Shown piece after piece: positions 1 to 13,084 of a stretch of DNA of 64,000 nt. The notes below the pieces were generated by a model. It searched no databases. It saw only the letters and a list, made by a program, of their open reading frames with translations, and was not told where the DNA came from. A program made the translations under genes and the position numbers. Position 1 is the stretch's first letter. Every line of letters begins with the position of its first letter. The stretch is from Klebsormidium nitens (lineage: Eukaryota; Streptophyta; Klebsormidiophyceae; Klebsormidiales; Klebsormidiaceae). Location: contig DF237120.1 of NCBI GenBank assembly GCA_000708835.1, positions 97,963 to 161,962 of the forward strand, in the 5' to 3' direction.

Positions 1-3000
1 TTGACTAAGTATGGTCAATCAAGACCCAGATTTCTATCCACGCCTAGGCAGAAAACAACGTGGACATGGTTACAAATAAGCACTAGGTGCTGTCAAGATT
101 TGTAGCGTCAGGTTGAAGAAGTAGTACCCTTCCGGGACCATCTTTGCCGACCCAGGCTATGAAAGAACAAACGTGGCTGGCACCTGTACACGGTGTCATG
201 TATTCTTGAATTGGATGCTTTCTGATCAGCTTCCTATATGGGTTTATCCGCAAGCTTGTGATTGGTTATTTGAGAACACGAAACGTTCCTCATGAAGCAG
301 AGCGGATGCCTTTTGAAAAGATTGATCCTGCCAAGCTAACCGGCTTTAGCGCCGGGCATGTATCGCTAGCGCCTTATTGCTCTCCATCTGCCGTGTTTTG
401 GGATGAGCAATTAACCGCAGGCAATGTTAAGACCCGTGATAGTCGGCTTCAGGTTGCTTTGAAGCGAACGGATCGAAAATATCTATGTAGACTTCACTTC
501 GTATTGCTCGGCCGTGAAGGAGACCAGATTGGGCACGCAACAGGCTGCTCAAACTCACTCCCAAACTATGATTACCAGAGGCCACCGATCTCGATTTCTG
601 ACTCTCCAGCGCGTTTTCATTGCATGGATTGGCTGGCGGTTGCCGCTTCTCACATGCAGCTGCCATTCCGGACCTCCATTTGGAGTCGTTCGCATCTTCG
701 CGAGGTCTTGTTTATCCTCGCTTTGTCAAGCAATAGATCCGCACTCTGCCTGGCACTTCGGCGATCCTGACACTCCTAGCTGACAGGATTGTCCTGGTCT
801 AGCATTCGTCGTCCTGTCGAGTTCGAGTCAAATGTCCCGCATCACACTTTCCTAGCCGGAAAGGAATCAAGCAGCCTTCGGAACTGCTGAAGACTCTGGC
901 AACCGTCAAAGTTGTAAAGGTCCCCGCCCCTGCTGGTGTTGCTCATATGTTAAAGTTTGACGCGAATGACAAAAGTGAAGGCGCAGGGCGACCGAAATCT
1001 GCCACAAATCTGTCAGTAATGCATAGTCTTCAATCTTTCGCGTCTGGAAATGTGAAGGTCACTGGTAGGGAGTGACCGTTTTTGGGATCTGCTCTTCTCC
1101 ATATTCCACGGCACCCATTTTGTCGTCGAGCAGGCAAGCGGTGGTGACCCACGCTCTTCTCAGACTTTCGTCCCAAAGTAAGCACCGGTAAAGAGAGCAA
1201 GCTAGCTGGGGGGCTCCGGTTACGAACAGGAAAATGTCAGTTTGGGCTTTGAAGCAGGGGAGATTTGAGCAAGCGCTTGCTGCTACTCAGGCGTATTCCG
1301 AACAAACTAACTGAAGCCGCAGTGGCATAGGAAGCTTAGTACTGCCTGTGTGTCCCAACAGGAAAATGCAATATTCACCGGAGGGTTTTGACTCTGTACG
1401 TTCGGACGCTTTTTGATATTTTATATGGTTGATTTTAGTGGCCTGCCTTCAAAGCGAACGTTCAATCAATGCCCGAAGCCGCTTCATATACGAAACGAGT
1501 CGCTAATGCTGTGCTCTTTGGCCTCGTTCATGTCCTGCTTAGAGAGAAGTCGAGAAGCTTGGTGCGTCATCCTAGCCCTACCTTTTCATACGTCCTTCTG
1601 CGTCGTGTCGTGCGGGTAGCCGTACTTTGGTTTCCATATGGGGCTACGAAGCAACGAGGTTGCTGACTCAACCAAGGGGCCAAGCATGTTTTTTCCGCAG
1701 AACTACTGAAGCCCGCTGTGGGACTCATTCAAGTGGCACTAGTCGTTCCTGGGCCTTAGTTGCTCAGAGGTCTTCTGATATTGCGTGAGCCTGACAAGAC
1801 TGAGTCAAGCCACATGCGTGTGAGTTTGGAATACCGGCAGGTGGAATAGGCGGCAACGATTTACCCTCGGACGCTACGGGTATTGCAAGCGGGAGGCAAA
1901 TCGACCAAAACCACCGTCTTTTGTACTTCCTCTCCCATTTGTATCTGCCCTTTCTCAAGCCGCGAGCTTTTTGCCATCTTAGCTGCTATTAAAGAGCCGG
2001 AGTTGATTGCCCGTCATTTGTTTCTGCCTTTCGGCGTCTACATCTGGACGACTGGCGGGACTGTGAAGACGAGAAGCTCCTGACCTCCTCGTGCTCATTC
2101 TTGAGCATCGTCATAGCATTGGTCAACGTCTAGAGCCCGTTTAATCGTGCAGCACTCGGCGGTGAGGCTGCTTTACACAGACTTTGCTTCAGATCCTCGT
2201 TAGGGTAGATGTGGCATGTCGCCGGAAGTAGCACGCGTCCGGATTGGAGTGTCAAGTGTGGGAGTCGGCTCTGGGCACGCGGTGTCGCCTGAGGTTTTGC
2301 CGTCCACAAACACGACTGTAAAAATATATGACTGTTCGCATTTTTACGGAATGAATCGTTTGACAAGGTCAGCGTGAGCCTGTACATCTTCTATCGAGGT
2401 CAGGAAGGTAGTCTTGGTCGTTAGGCATTCGGCTTTTCAAACTGCCAGCTTGGTGCATGTGCCACCAATCGTCAGAATAGCGGCCCAGAAAAGCTGAGCG
2501 GGAGAGTCAAAAGTTCTTGATTGTTCTGCCGCATTAAGCATCATATCGTCCGATGAACGGCCTCAATGTCTTCCACTGGGCGACACACCCCTGTACATAC
2601 CATTGTTGTCTTTTGATTGCATCCAGGCCAAGTTGGAACAGACCAGATCTTGGTAGGTACCTCTTGGAAAGCTGTTTCGATGCCTCTTTGTCCAGTTCCT
2701 GTCGCTTGCGTCGACCTCAATTGACTGCCCAGGTCACCCTATGATCAAACGACGATTTGAGCAGTCGACATCGCCGTTAGCAAGAGCAGGATTGGGTTTG
2801 CTCCCTTGATCGAGTAGTGGATTACAACGCAATTGGGCTTGAGTCTCTGGTGCCCTCAACTATTAAGTACCTCGATGCTGGTCCGTCAAGGACTTGCCGT
2901 GTCATGCTCTTAGCGATTGGCGTAGGCTTTAGCTTGACGTCCACAATAGGTCGTCTGGGGTGAACATTGTCAGCCCATGTTAGAAGGATCCCCCCTAATT

Positions 3001-3480
3001 TAATCATTGCGACTCTCCTGATGATGTTTACGCCGTCTCGTTTGAAATAGTGGCGAGCTTGTTTTTCCGGCGTGTGTCCAACGTGCGACGGTTCGCCCAG
3101 GCTGAAATTTCTTCATGCAAATGTCGGTAATGAGATTCCCGTCATGATCGACCATGGCTCGCTCAAGCATTGGCTGGTTTGCGACCCTTGACGCCGACTC
3201 AAGCGGTTGATGGAAAAGGGTATCGACGGATTGGCGCTCCTTGTTTGCATCCTCCTTACGCTGTTTCGACTCTGTAAACCTGGAGTCAGGCTTGGCGGTT
3301 TAATTTACCATGAAGTTTTCGTTACCATCCCCCGGATAGATTTCTCGATTGGATCGAGAGATGTTGATTCGGAAGATGCGAAAGTAGCCGAGCTTGCCCT
3401 TATTGGTGCACACATACGTAATACGGAACTGTAATTACAGCTAGTGAATTTGCTTGTATACGTCAGGCGCTGTCACTTCC
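1..3480. other. Non-coding stretch, no gene seen
   Basis: Both strands carry only short open frames (at most about 170 codons) of irregular composition, without domain-like motifs or plausible splice-linked exons. Base composition is even and lacks the G+C rise seen in the real exons further right. I see no clear repeat unit here, although short phrases resemble those in the array that follows. It could be intergenic DNA or part of a very long intron of the lyase gene whose visible exons begin at 30634. Confidence 0.6.
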
Positions 3481-4770
3481 GCTCGGTCTGATTGTGGGTC
3501 ATGAAGTTAAAAGAGGCTGGCAGTGTGGGCGACGCCATCTACGCTTTTGAAGTCTGACGCCCTTTGTTTATTCTCAGCCCAAGCTCAAGTCGCCCTTGAC
3601 ATTTGGTCGTCAAAGTCTGCTCGAGCTCTGCAGCTGTCAAATGAAACATAGATTTTCTAGCTCAAGATCAAGAAATGCCTTTTAAGGATGAGTGGGTGCG
3701 CAATGTTGGATCGGATGTGTACCGTTTCCTACGAAACCGCATGCATGCCTCGGCACTTCTTACCAGAAACTCTTACTCTCGGTCTGCAAAACTGCTTTTG
3801 TGATCAGGCGAGTGTGCACTGGTCTACAACCGGCTTCAGTAGATTGACCCACGGCGGCGGAATCCAACTGCAACGAAGACGCTCGATTGGGCCGCCGTGT
3901 GCACAAGCAGTTCCGTCAACGCTGCCTTTTGCTTTCCCTGGGCTTCAACTCACGAACCCCGTTTTGCAAGCGGTAACTTCTCTTGTTCGCTCCGTGCAGG
4001 TGAGTAAAGGCTTGTACGTCTGTCCTGCGTTTGAAAGCGAGAACAATCATTGGATGTTAGAGGGCTGCTTGGACAACATGCCCGTCAGGTAGGTGCTGTA
4101 TTTTGCTTGGTGATTGAGGCGTTCTGCATAAGCTACATAAGTACAACCAAGAGGGACATGGAACGTGATCTCGTCGTTATCAACTCCTTTCCTTCGGTCT
4201 GACTAGTTCTTGATTGAAACTGTTGTGTCGTTCTGAGAGCATCTATCTTAACGTGGTTATCAAACGTGTTGATGTGTCTGCTTGGTTGCCCGCTTCTAGG
4301 TTGGCGCTTCGATCACTTGGGAAAGTCTTGCTATGGATCAATTAACTGAGGGCGACGGATATATGTTCTTGGTCTGCTCGTGAATTGAAATTACACTGTC
4401 CTTTCGCCGTCCGTTCTGGCTCTGAAAACGTGCGTGGGCGCACCTTTATTGCTCGCTCAATGTAGCGATGCTCTGTGCCTTTTGATGCCACGTATACGGA
4501 GCTACCCTCCGAATGGAAATTCTGGCTTTCTAACTTCTGCCACCACTCCTTCTCCTCAAGCTTGTTAGGAGGATCAGTTTTTCCGGTCCTTCGTGCAGCC
4601 AGAATTCATCAGAGTTGTCAATCTTGTGAGCATCTTGAAACAGGCCTCGAGCCATGCCGCGTCTTTACCTCAGCCCATTGGAAATGATACCTCTGGTTGC
4701 GATGTTTGGCCCCTCTTGCAGGCTTCTCGCACACTTTCTATTTCGTGAATTACATAAGAAACCTGGCTAT
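3481..4770 (+). repeat. Array start block, copy 1
   Basis: Diverged copy of a block found again near 8.1-9.6 kb and 16.4-17.7 kb. Three landmarks occur in the same order and similar spacing in all copies: a gcaggtgag string (here at 3996), a gccgtccgttctggc phrase (4406) and a ttctgccacc phrase (about 4537). The distance between the first two is about 410, 430 and 471 bases in the three copies. No coding potential is conserved between copies, so the similarity is at the DNA level. It directly precedes copies of the 330-bp monomer. Confidence 0.65.
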
Positions 4771-5700
4771 GACTGACCTGGCTGTGAAGGTCAGTCAGTG
4801 TCAGCGGCAAGTCGTTGCGCACAGGAAACATCCGTTGTACGTCGCCTGAGGCCAAGCACTATCGTATATGGCCCCTTGATGTATTCGTATGGAAAAGTCT
4901 TCAGACCGCAGCTCAACTGTCAAGAGCTGCGGTTTGCATCTCGATAGCGTACACCCAACATCTTTCGCGTACTTTGTGTGGTCGGACCTTGGCGGATCCC
5001 CTCCCGACAAAACGTCGACAAGTCGACAACAGCGTTTGGTACAGTTGCACGGTCCTAATGCTTCGAGTCCCGCTTGGTACCGTGCTTGCATCCTTACCAG
5101 AACTTATACTCGTCTGGGAACTGGCTCTGATGGTCAATTTGAATCAGTGTGGGCAGCCCCTCGTTGCGCTCACCTAGCACTGCGGTGTAAACTGAGGCCA
5201 AAGATTTGTATCGACATAGCTGTCATTCCTTTCTGCGAAAGGAGAGGTACAAGAGCTGCCAGTTTTCGCTGTCAACAGCCCATGTCCAGAATTGTACGGG
5301 GCCTTAGCGTGTGACGCCAGTCGTACAGCAGATTCTGTCCAAGAACTGTAAGTATTGAAAACGAAAAGCTCGGTAATGGACGCTCGGTTCTAGTGCTCCA
5401 GCGCGGCACCTCCTGCTTGTTTCTTGATAGCTTCTCACTTTGTTCTTCGAGTCTGGCTCTGATGGTTAGTCAGCGTGGGCCGGACGTGTTGAGCTCATTG
5501 TGTGTCAACTGAGGCCAAGCAAGTTCGTCCGTCCATATTGGGCTTCTCTTTCCTTTCTTGGAAGCCGAGTGCAAGAGTTGCCAGTTGCGCTCGTCCATCG
5601 TCCGAGGCTCAACAAAGCCTTTGGATCTGAAACAGTGTGTTTCGACTATATGGTAAAAATATTACGTTGGTCGCTCAAAAGTCCCTCTCCGAGTAGGCAA
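4770..5700 (+). repeat. 330-bp monomer array, about 3 copies
   Basis: Each monomer carries the anchor ggctctgatggtcag (here near 4774, 5122 and 5455), then gtgtgggc, then ttgcgctca, and about 20 bases later a ctgaggcca string followed by a tcgtc-type phrase and a gagctgccagttgcg-type phrase. Spacing between anchors is 348 and 333 bases. The copies are heavily mutated and contain small insertions and deletions in all frames, so this is a decayed tandem repeat and not a gene. Confidence 0.7.
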
Positions 5701-7010
5701 GTCAAAAGAAGCGTCAGGCTTTCATGTCGAGGGGCTGCGCGCGCTGTTGTCCTGGGAAGAAACTCCTTCGGTGCTGCAAAAACTCCTTCATCCTGAAAAT
5801 TTGCACCTTGGTCGGCGAGTACCGTCACCTTTCTGTTGTCAATGTTTTGGGCTGTGAAGACAAGAAGGTTCTGGCGCTGGAGGCCAGTTACCATCCCATC
5901 CATCGGCGATCACGGAGCCCCGTCTGGCTTCAAAGAGGTCTCGCTGGATCCCTGAACTTCAGCGCTGTTTAAGTAGGTAACCAGATGCTTCCTGGTTGTG
6001 GAACGGCTCGTCTGGCTGCAGCACTCCCTTTGCGGTACACCTGTAGCCAGAGCCCTGCAAACGCTGAGGCTGCCCGCATCGGAAGCTTGAACTCCGGTTG
6101 CCGCAGCGCCCCGGCAGCACTGCCGCATAATCAAGCGGCGCCGCAGCGTCGCACTTCTTAACGAGCGCGGGCTTTTGGATACTTTGTGTTGCCGGCAACC
6201 CTGGAACTAGCTATTAATCGACGGCCACTCCGATAAGTTCTTCCGAACGGCATTTCAGATTGCTCCCAGCAAGTGGTGAGCGCTGTCGCGGTGCTGCGGC
6301 AGATTTACACTGCCGCAAAACTGCTGCATCGCTTCCGGAGATGCTGGAAGTGGCCAATCTGTCGCGCCGCTTCCGCGGCACTGGGGAGGCTTAGGCTCAC
6401 CTTCCCTTTTGACGACTGGGCGTAGATTTGGATTGTGGAAACGGTTTTCAGGATCGAAGAAGTCAACGGACCGCAAGGATATGAAGTGCAAGGGCTCCGT
6501 TGAACTTTATTTGGTCCTGCGGCATTTTTTTGTGGGGCTTTCGTGCCGGGCAGACGACATTCTCGCGGCATGAATCGGCTTCCAGAAGTAGATGGGATGC
6601 ATGGAGGAGGACTGCATGCGGTGCGCGAGTGGCTTTGATCCCTAATCATTGAGTTCGTTCTGGTTGCTCATGTGCCTTTTGAAGTTTGAAGCCTCGCAGT
6701 CACATCTGGTCACTGATATGCCACTCGTTTGCTGCTCCGGCTTGGATGAACGGCGAACACTTGGGCGTGCCTCGCATGCTCAATCGTACAATTCCCAACG
6801 GTTCACTTTAAAATAACCTGACGCCGAGCGCGCTCAAGATTTTGGGTTCCCTGTCTCTGCTTCGTTGTGCACCCGTCTTTTGCTCGGGTTGTTTCGTATA
6901 AAGTTATCTGGCGGTCATTTGCCCGGGGGTATCGGGCGCCCCACATTCAGTGCTTGCGGACGACGTTTGTGCATAAAGGGTTTGGGTCCTGTTGCCGTAT
7001 TGTTCTTAAC
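5700..7010 (+). repeat. Array tail block, copy 1
   Basis: Landmarks in order: ctggcgctgg (5871), cctttgcggtacac (6027), the near-palindrome ggcagcactgcc followed by gcataa (6113), caagtggtgagcg (6270) and gctgctccggcttgga (6731). The same landmarks at nearly the same spacing occur in the blocks starting near 11.6 and 13.7 kb: 156/160/177, then 243/231/279, then 461/462/458 bases. No frame is conserved. It follows the monomers as the distal part of a higher-order repeat. Confidence 0.7.
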
Positions 7011-7309
7011 CGCTGGTTATTCCTTTAACCAACGTGGTCGAACATTCGAAGCAAGTGTTCTCGTAGCTTTTAATGTTTATCACCGTGATAAGGGAAGCGG
7101 ATGTAACCGTAACACACCTGTAGGCATGACTCCGATCACTTGGCGTGAGTACGCTCAGCGATGTCAGCTTGACCAAGCAGCTGACGTCGGGACAACATCG
7201 TTTTCTTTTCCTCACTTTGGCGGCTTCGGTATTCCTATACTTAGGCACACAGCCTGTTATGAATCGCGGTCAGTGTTAGATTCTACAAGATGTCGTCCTT
7301 CTGGCTCGT

Positions 7310-7960
7310 TGTTTGGCTCTGATGGTCAGCCAGGGTGGGCCACACCTTGCTGCGCTCAAATGTCGTGCGTAGGATCTGAGGCCAAGCACAATCGTGTATT
7401 GCTTTCTTGTTTTCCTTGTTCGGGCAGGAAAGCAAACAGCCGCCAGTTGCGCATGTCGATAGGGGGTGTTTGACCTGTCAGTGGCGTCCTGGTCGATTGT
7501 CTGGTGAATCGTTCCGCGTCAAACTTGAAAGTCAGAAGAATGCATGACCTGACACTGTGCGCCTTTGTCGGCGACTGCTGCCAAGTTCCTATAACCTGCC
7601 TTTTCGGGCTGTGAAGATCTGAAGGTCCTGGCGCCCCTGGCCAGAGCACCCTCTTTTCCACAGATTGCCCCATCTATCGGAAAGTGCTTATGGTAGCCTC
7701 GTTTCCTTTTGGACGCTATTGGGGTAGATGACCACTTAATGTCTAGCAGTGGACGTTTAGCTGTCCTGGAAGCAATCCTCCATGGTAAGAGTGTTGCACG
7801 AACCCTGCAAAGTCTGAGGCTGCCTGACGGCCAATAAGCGTGACGATCTCTTGATTGATGTTGTGTTGCATGACGGTTGTTGTAAATGAACGTTGATGAC
7901 GACCGCAAGAATCGAGTGCACGGCTCCTTTTTGCCTTTGATCTAGTCCTGCGCTTGATCA
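7310..7960 (+). repeat. Single monomer plus truncated tail block
   Basis: One monomer anchor (ggctctgatggtcagcc, 7315), its gtgtgggc-like and ctgaggccaagc parts, and a ggtcctggcgcccctgg phrase at 7626 matching the start of a tail block are present. The rest of the tail block is largely lost: a ctgaggctgcctg fragment sits near 7812, but the cctttgcggtacac landmark is missing. This looks like a higher-order unit shortened by deletion. Confidence 0.55.
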
Positions 7961-8084
7961 TGTGTCGGGGCTAACGTGCTTCATGTTGGCAATCGACTTC
8001 TGGTGGCGCAAGCCGCTTCCAGGTCTGGATGAGATGCGCAAATAAGGTGTTCATAAGCTTGCGCACGGTGGCCGTGATCCTGAG

Positions 8085-9590
8085 TTTTGAGCTCGTTTCT
8101 CAATCATTGTTTCTAGGGTTTGAAGCCACAAGGTCAAGCCAGGTCAATGCCGCCTCTGACTGAATACATCTGACTGCTAAACCGAGAGCTATATTCAGAT
8201 TTGTCCGGTTTGGTCGATTGAGTCGACAAACGAGAAGCTGTCACGTCAGCAACTGAAGATTGCACACATTGAGTCACTGCCTTTTTGCATGTCAACGAGC
8301 GGCTTCGTCTATGCACAAGAAGATGGTTTTGGAGCGTCCACCGAGGCGTCACAGTATTCCGGAACGGGGACCAGGGCCTATTTTTGTCTTTGTTTGGAGG
8401 TCAAGTCGCACCCTACTTTTGATCGTTCATGGCAAAGGTCGGCTTCGAGTTTCCTGGACGGAAGATGGTCTTCGAGCTGGAGGAAGCTTTGTTTCACGAG
8501 TACGTTTAATTACATTTCAGATCGCCGACCTTCTATGAACCAGCATAATGCTTTGGATCTCTTTTGAAAGAGTCGCCAGTCCTGGCGACGTACAAATGGC
8601 GGTTATAGTCTTGTGTTCCTGTGCGCTTCTGCACCATTTTAGTAAGAGATTTGCGACGAAAGAGTTTTGAGGGGAGCGCACTCGCCAGTTGCTCTTTCTT
8701 CGGGGCGTTGGGAGCATAGTTGGACCCAGTTGCTTTCTTACCATTTTTCGTGATCTTTCCTCATGATGTGATAGCCGGGTTGCAGGCGCTAATGTTCATT
8801 GTTTGCCTCGTGCAGGTGAGTGTTGCCCACATGTCCTGCCCTTCAGACTCTCATTGAGTGAGTGTGAGTGTTGGTTTTCTTTCCCCAACGCCAACGCCGA
8901 GGTGTCTGAAGCTTGTACGATCAGGAACAAAGAGAAGTGCGCTTTGTACCTTGCTTTCGACTCCTCCAAAGTCATGATTCCTTTGTCGGCATGCTGTGCA
9001 CCAATGGTCTTACGATCTGTTTGATCCGTTCTGGTCAGAAGTCCTTGAAAGTATTCTGGACCCTCCGGTGAGGATCCTTTTCCGGCGTGATTGTGAACAA
9101 TTTATCGCTGTGACTTGAAGTCGGTGGCTCGGTTTCAACTGCTTATCGGATACAATTCGTGATTGGAGTCAAGCTGTGGGTTGGTATGCCGGTGACTCGG
9201 CCGACGAAAGTTTTGAATCTGCTGGGTTACTCTGCCCCTTTGCCGTCCATCCTGGCTTTGAAAAAGTGGACTTGCCTCGCTCGTTCAGAGGAGTGAATTC
9301 CTCTGCTTCCTCTCCCACTTCTATGGAGGTACATCACAGTTAAGTTTCTAACTTTCTAAGCTTTGCCACGATGCCTTTATTGGAAGTTTGCCACGAGGGA
9401 TGGTTGTTTCGGCCTTTCGTGTAGCCAGAAGCAATGGATTAGTAAATCAGTGGCTACAAATACTACTCAAGCAATCATGAAGTGTCTTTACCTCTGCTTT
9501 TTGGGAATGATGCAACCCCGTGCATTGCCCGCTTGGCACCTCTTTCGGGCTTCTCGGATAGTATGTCTGCATAACTCACCAAGAACACGC
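8085..9590 (+). repeat. Array start block, copy 2
   Basis: Second copy of the start block, with tgcaggtgag (8811), gccgtccatcctggc (9242) and a tttgccacgatgcc phrase (about 9363). The 8400-8500 part (a tcaagtcgcacc phrase, a cggaagatgg phrase and a gctttgtttc phrase) matches 16470-16570 in copy 3. Open frames here (for example about 90 codons near 8260-8570) are not preserved in the other copies. Confidence 0.65.
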
Positions 9591-11560
9591 CTGGCTATGA
9601 AGGTCAGATACTGTGGGCGGCACGTCGCTCCGTTCAAAAGGTCTTCTCTGTCACTGATGCCAATCACTGTCGTCCAGGGCCTTTCAGTGTCCTTGTATAT
9701 GAGATATGTTTCACGAGCTGCCGGCTGTGCCTGTCGATAGCGGATAGGGTCGACAATTTCCTCGTGACACAGCGTGTGACGTCAGACCCACAGTAGGTTC
9801 CCTCCCGACAATGTCCCGACAAGTCGACAGGAGAATTGGATGATGGCGCATGCCCCTCATGCTTCAAGTCCGGCTTTGCACCCCGTGCTTGAATGTTACC
9901 AAAAGTTATACAAGTCTGGGAACTGGCTTTGATGGTCAATCAGCGTGGGCAGCACCTTGTTGCGCTCATCTACTTCTCCGTTTAGAACTGAGGCCAAATA
10001 ATCTCGTCGAAAGAGCCGTCATTCCCCTCTGCGGAGGGAAAGTAGAAGAGCGCTACAAGTTGCTCGTGTCAGTAAGTGATAACCATAAACATTCTGGTGG
10101 TTGAACGTGTGGGGTTGGTCGCTTGGCAAGTCCCTGCTCGACGAACTGTAATCGAACGTAAACAAGAGCTTTCTGGTTAGGGGCGCACAGTCTCGGAGCC
10201 CCGCTTGGCACTTCTTCTGGTGCTCATCCTTGCTTCTTGACTGATGCTTAACCGTGTGTTTGATTGGCTTTGATGAGCGTGTCAGCGTAGGCCGGACAGC
10301 CTTGTTGGGCTCATCTTGATTCCTTGCTTGCTGCTCTGAGGCCAGAGCCTTTCGTCGACAGATCTCTCTTGTCATTTTGCTGGTATTCAATTGAAAAAGC
10401 TGCCAGTCTTGATGTCAAGAAGATCAACGATTATCATCCTGGGTGGCTTAGCGTGCGCGGTCGATCGCTTGGCAAGTCCCTACCCAACGGACTTAAAGTA
10501 GATAATCCATCTTGGTAGGGAGCGGAGTCTAGTGCCCCCGCTTGGCCGGCAGTTCTTGCTTGCTTTCCGGTGTTCATCTCCAACTCTGGAAATTGGCTCT
10601 GACGATTTTCAGTCGATGTGGGCCGCATTTTGTTGCGCTCACTTCGTATTCTCTTGGGAACTGAGGCCAAAAACTTTCGTGAATCGCGTGTCATCCTGAT
10701 CTCTAGAAAAGATTGCAAATCCTGGTACTTGCTCGTGCCAACCTATCATTATAACCGTCTGGTGGCTCAACTTGTGTACGGACAGCCTCCCAGCAAGTCC
10801 CTCTTCGGCAAGTCTGACTCGACAAGCCTTTGGAAAGGACGCACAACTTTGGTGCCCCCGCTAGAAACCTCGTGCTTCTTTCTCGACCGGTGCTCAAGTT
10901 ATTCTCTGATATGGGCTCGGATGCTCAGTCAGCGTGGGCAGCATCCTCTTACGCTCATAATAGCTTTACCGATACACTGAGGCCAAGCGCGTTCGTCGAT
11001 TGAGCATTCCCCTGTGTCATGCGAAAACGGTAATAATTGTTAGTTGCGCGGGTCCATATAGCGGATAGCCGCTGTATCCTGGTTGGTTAGCCTGCTGCGT
11101 GTGCGGTCGGTCTCTTGGCAAGTCCTTGTTGAACAACTTGTAAGTCATTAGAAGCGTTCTAGTAGGAACGTATGGTTCCAATGACCCCTACTGGGCATGT
11201 TTTGCTCGCTTCTCGACCGGTACTTATCCCCGTCTGTGAACCTGGCTCTGATGGTCAGCCAGTGTGGGCCGCACAGGGTCGCGCTCACCGAAGTCTGGAT
11301 TAAGCTGAGGCCATGCAAGCCCGGCCATAGTGCGGTCATTTTTTCTTTTCGCAAACTGAGTCCGAGAGCTGCCGGTTGCTCAAGTTGCTAGTCAAAGGAT
11401 TGAGGTATCAAGTGTGCCTTTATATACAACAACAGGGTCTTCCAACGAAAAGTCTGTGAGTTGGTCGCTTGAGAGTTCCGTTTCCGCTGCGCCACAATCC
11501 AACCCGCCCGTCAGGCTTTCTCGTCCAAGGTTTGCGCGTCTTCTCTCACAGTAAAGTTCT
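9590..11560 (+). repeat. 330-bp monomer array, six copies
   Basis: The clearest run of the monomer. Anchors lie near 9593, 9925, 10266, 10595, 10914 and 11245, so the spacing is 332, 341, 329, 319 and 331 bases. Each copy keeps gtgtgggc(c/a)gcac, ttgcgctca, ctgaggcca, the ggtcggtcgcttggcaagtc phrase and a gtgcccccgcttgg-like phrase before the next anchor. Identity by eye is partial, with indels. No frame is shared by all copies. Confidence 0.75.
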
Positions 11561-12960
11561 GAGAATGCTCGTAAAGAATGCTCGACCTGACGATGTGCGC
11601 CTTGTTCGGCAAGTGCTGTCAAGTTCTAATGCATCTCGTTAGGGCTGTGAAGATAAAGTCCTGGCGCTGGAGGCCAGCCACAATGTCATTAAAGCAGATT
11701 GCCCCATGCATTGGCGATCAGGTAGCCTCGTCTCCGAATCCTCGCTCCAGAGAATCTAGAGCGTGAATTGAGTAGGTGACCACATGCTTCCTAGTTGTGG
11801 AACGTTTGGCTACCAGGTTCCCTTTGCGGTACACTCTGTGGCTAGAACCCTGTACAAGCTGAGGCTGCCTGCATTGGACGGTTGAGCCCCGCTTGCCTCA
11901 GGCCCCGGCAGCGCTGCCGCATAAGCAAGTAGTAAGCGCCGCCGTGACGCCAGCTTAGCAAAGACCGCTTTTGGACAGACAGTATCAACACTAGGACTAC
12001 TGGCGTTTCAACGGTTTAAGTGATTGCTGACGTCACAACCCGCTGCGCCCGCAAGTGGTGGGCGGTGTCGCGGGGCTGTTGCAGACATTCACTGCCGCAA
12101 CGCGTGGCACCACTGTTGCATTGTCCTGGGGATGTAGTGAGATGGCCGATTTGCCGCGGCGCTTCTGCGGCACCAGGGAAAGCTAGGCTCAACCTTCGAC
12201 GTGACGACTGGGTGTAAATTTGAAGGTTCGTCAAGATCGAAGACGTCAACGGAGTGCAAGGAAACCAAGTCCACGGACTTCTCTGAGTTGTGTTATGCTC
12301 CTGCGGCATGTTGTGTGCCTTTCCTGCCTGGCCGATGTCTTGCTTACAGCATCAATCTGCTTCTATAGAACTGGGAAGCATGAAGGTGGACTACATGCGG
12401 GTGCGGGGGTGGTTGTGATCCGTAAAGCGTTGAGCTCGCTCTTGTTGCTCATCCTTCATTTGGAAGTCTGAAGCCGCGCAGTCACATAGGGTCAGAGCGG
12501 AATGAATTTGGTTTGCTGCTCCGGCTTGGACGAACACCGAGCGATTGGGCGTGCCTCGCACGCTCATATGTATTCCTGGCGGTTCATTCTCACCCTGGGC
12601 GCGCTTCAGATACAACGTTGTTGAATATTCCTTTCAGATTTTCCGTTTATGTTGTGTTACTTGTCTCTGCTTCGTGGTGCACTCGTCGGCTTGCTCGGAT
12701 CGGACTGCTCTGTATGAGCGTTTTTGGCGAATCTCCCCTGGGGTCCTCTCGCCGGGCGCCCTCCAAGCTTGCATGATGCAACGCCTTTGCATAAGCGGTA
12801 TTTCGGTCCGTGTTGCTGCATTGATAGGATGCAAATCGCTGGTTATTTCATTTTAAAAACGTGGTTCAGCTTTTGAGGCAAGTGGACATTCCAACTTTTC
12901 GTACCTTGAGCATGAAAGCAGGTGTGACCGCAACAAATCTGTGCAGTTTACTTTTCTTGT
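11560..12960 (+). repeat. Array tail block, copy 2
   Basis: Second tail block, with ctggcgctgg (11661), cctttgcggtacac (11821), the perfect palindrome ggcagcgctgcc followed by gcataa (11907), caagtggtg (12052) and tgctgctccggcttgga (12514). Its distance from the last monomer anchor (416 bases) equals that in copy 1 (416) and is close to copy 3 (413), showing that the higher-order unit arose as a whole. Confidence 0.7.
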
Positions 12961-13084
12961 GAGATTCCTGCCAACATAAAGATAGTGCTCAAGCAACCAC
13001 GAGCCATTCTACTTTTGGTGGTGACACACGGCTTTGGGAGTCTCCTGCTTTTTCCTTGACTGAAACTCATCTGCGTCGAGAACT

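Noticed and set aside
4889-10104. Similar peptides (GSDGQ..VWAAP..CAH) encoded in several monomers
   Set aside because: The resemblance follows from DNA-level repeat similarity. Frames shift between copies and stops interrupt them, so a protein family is not supported.
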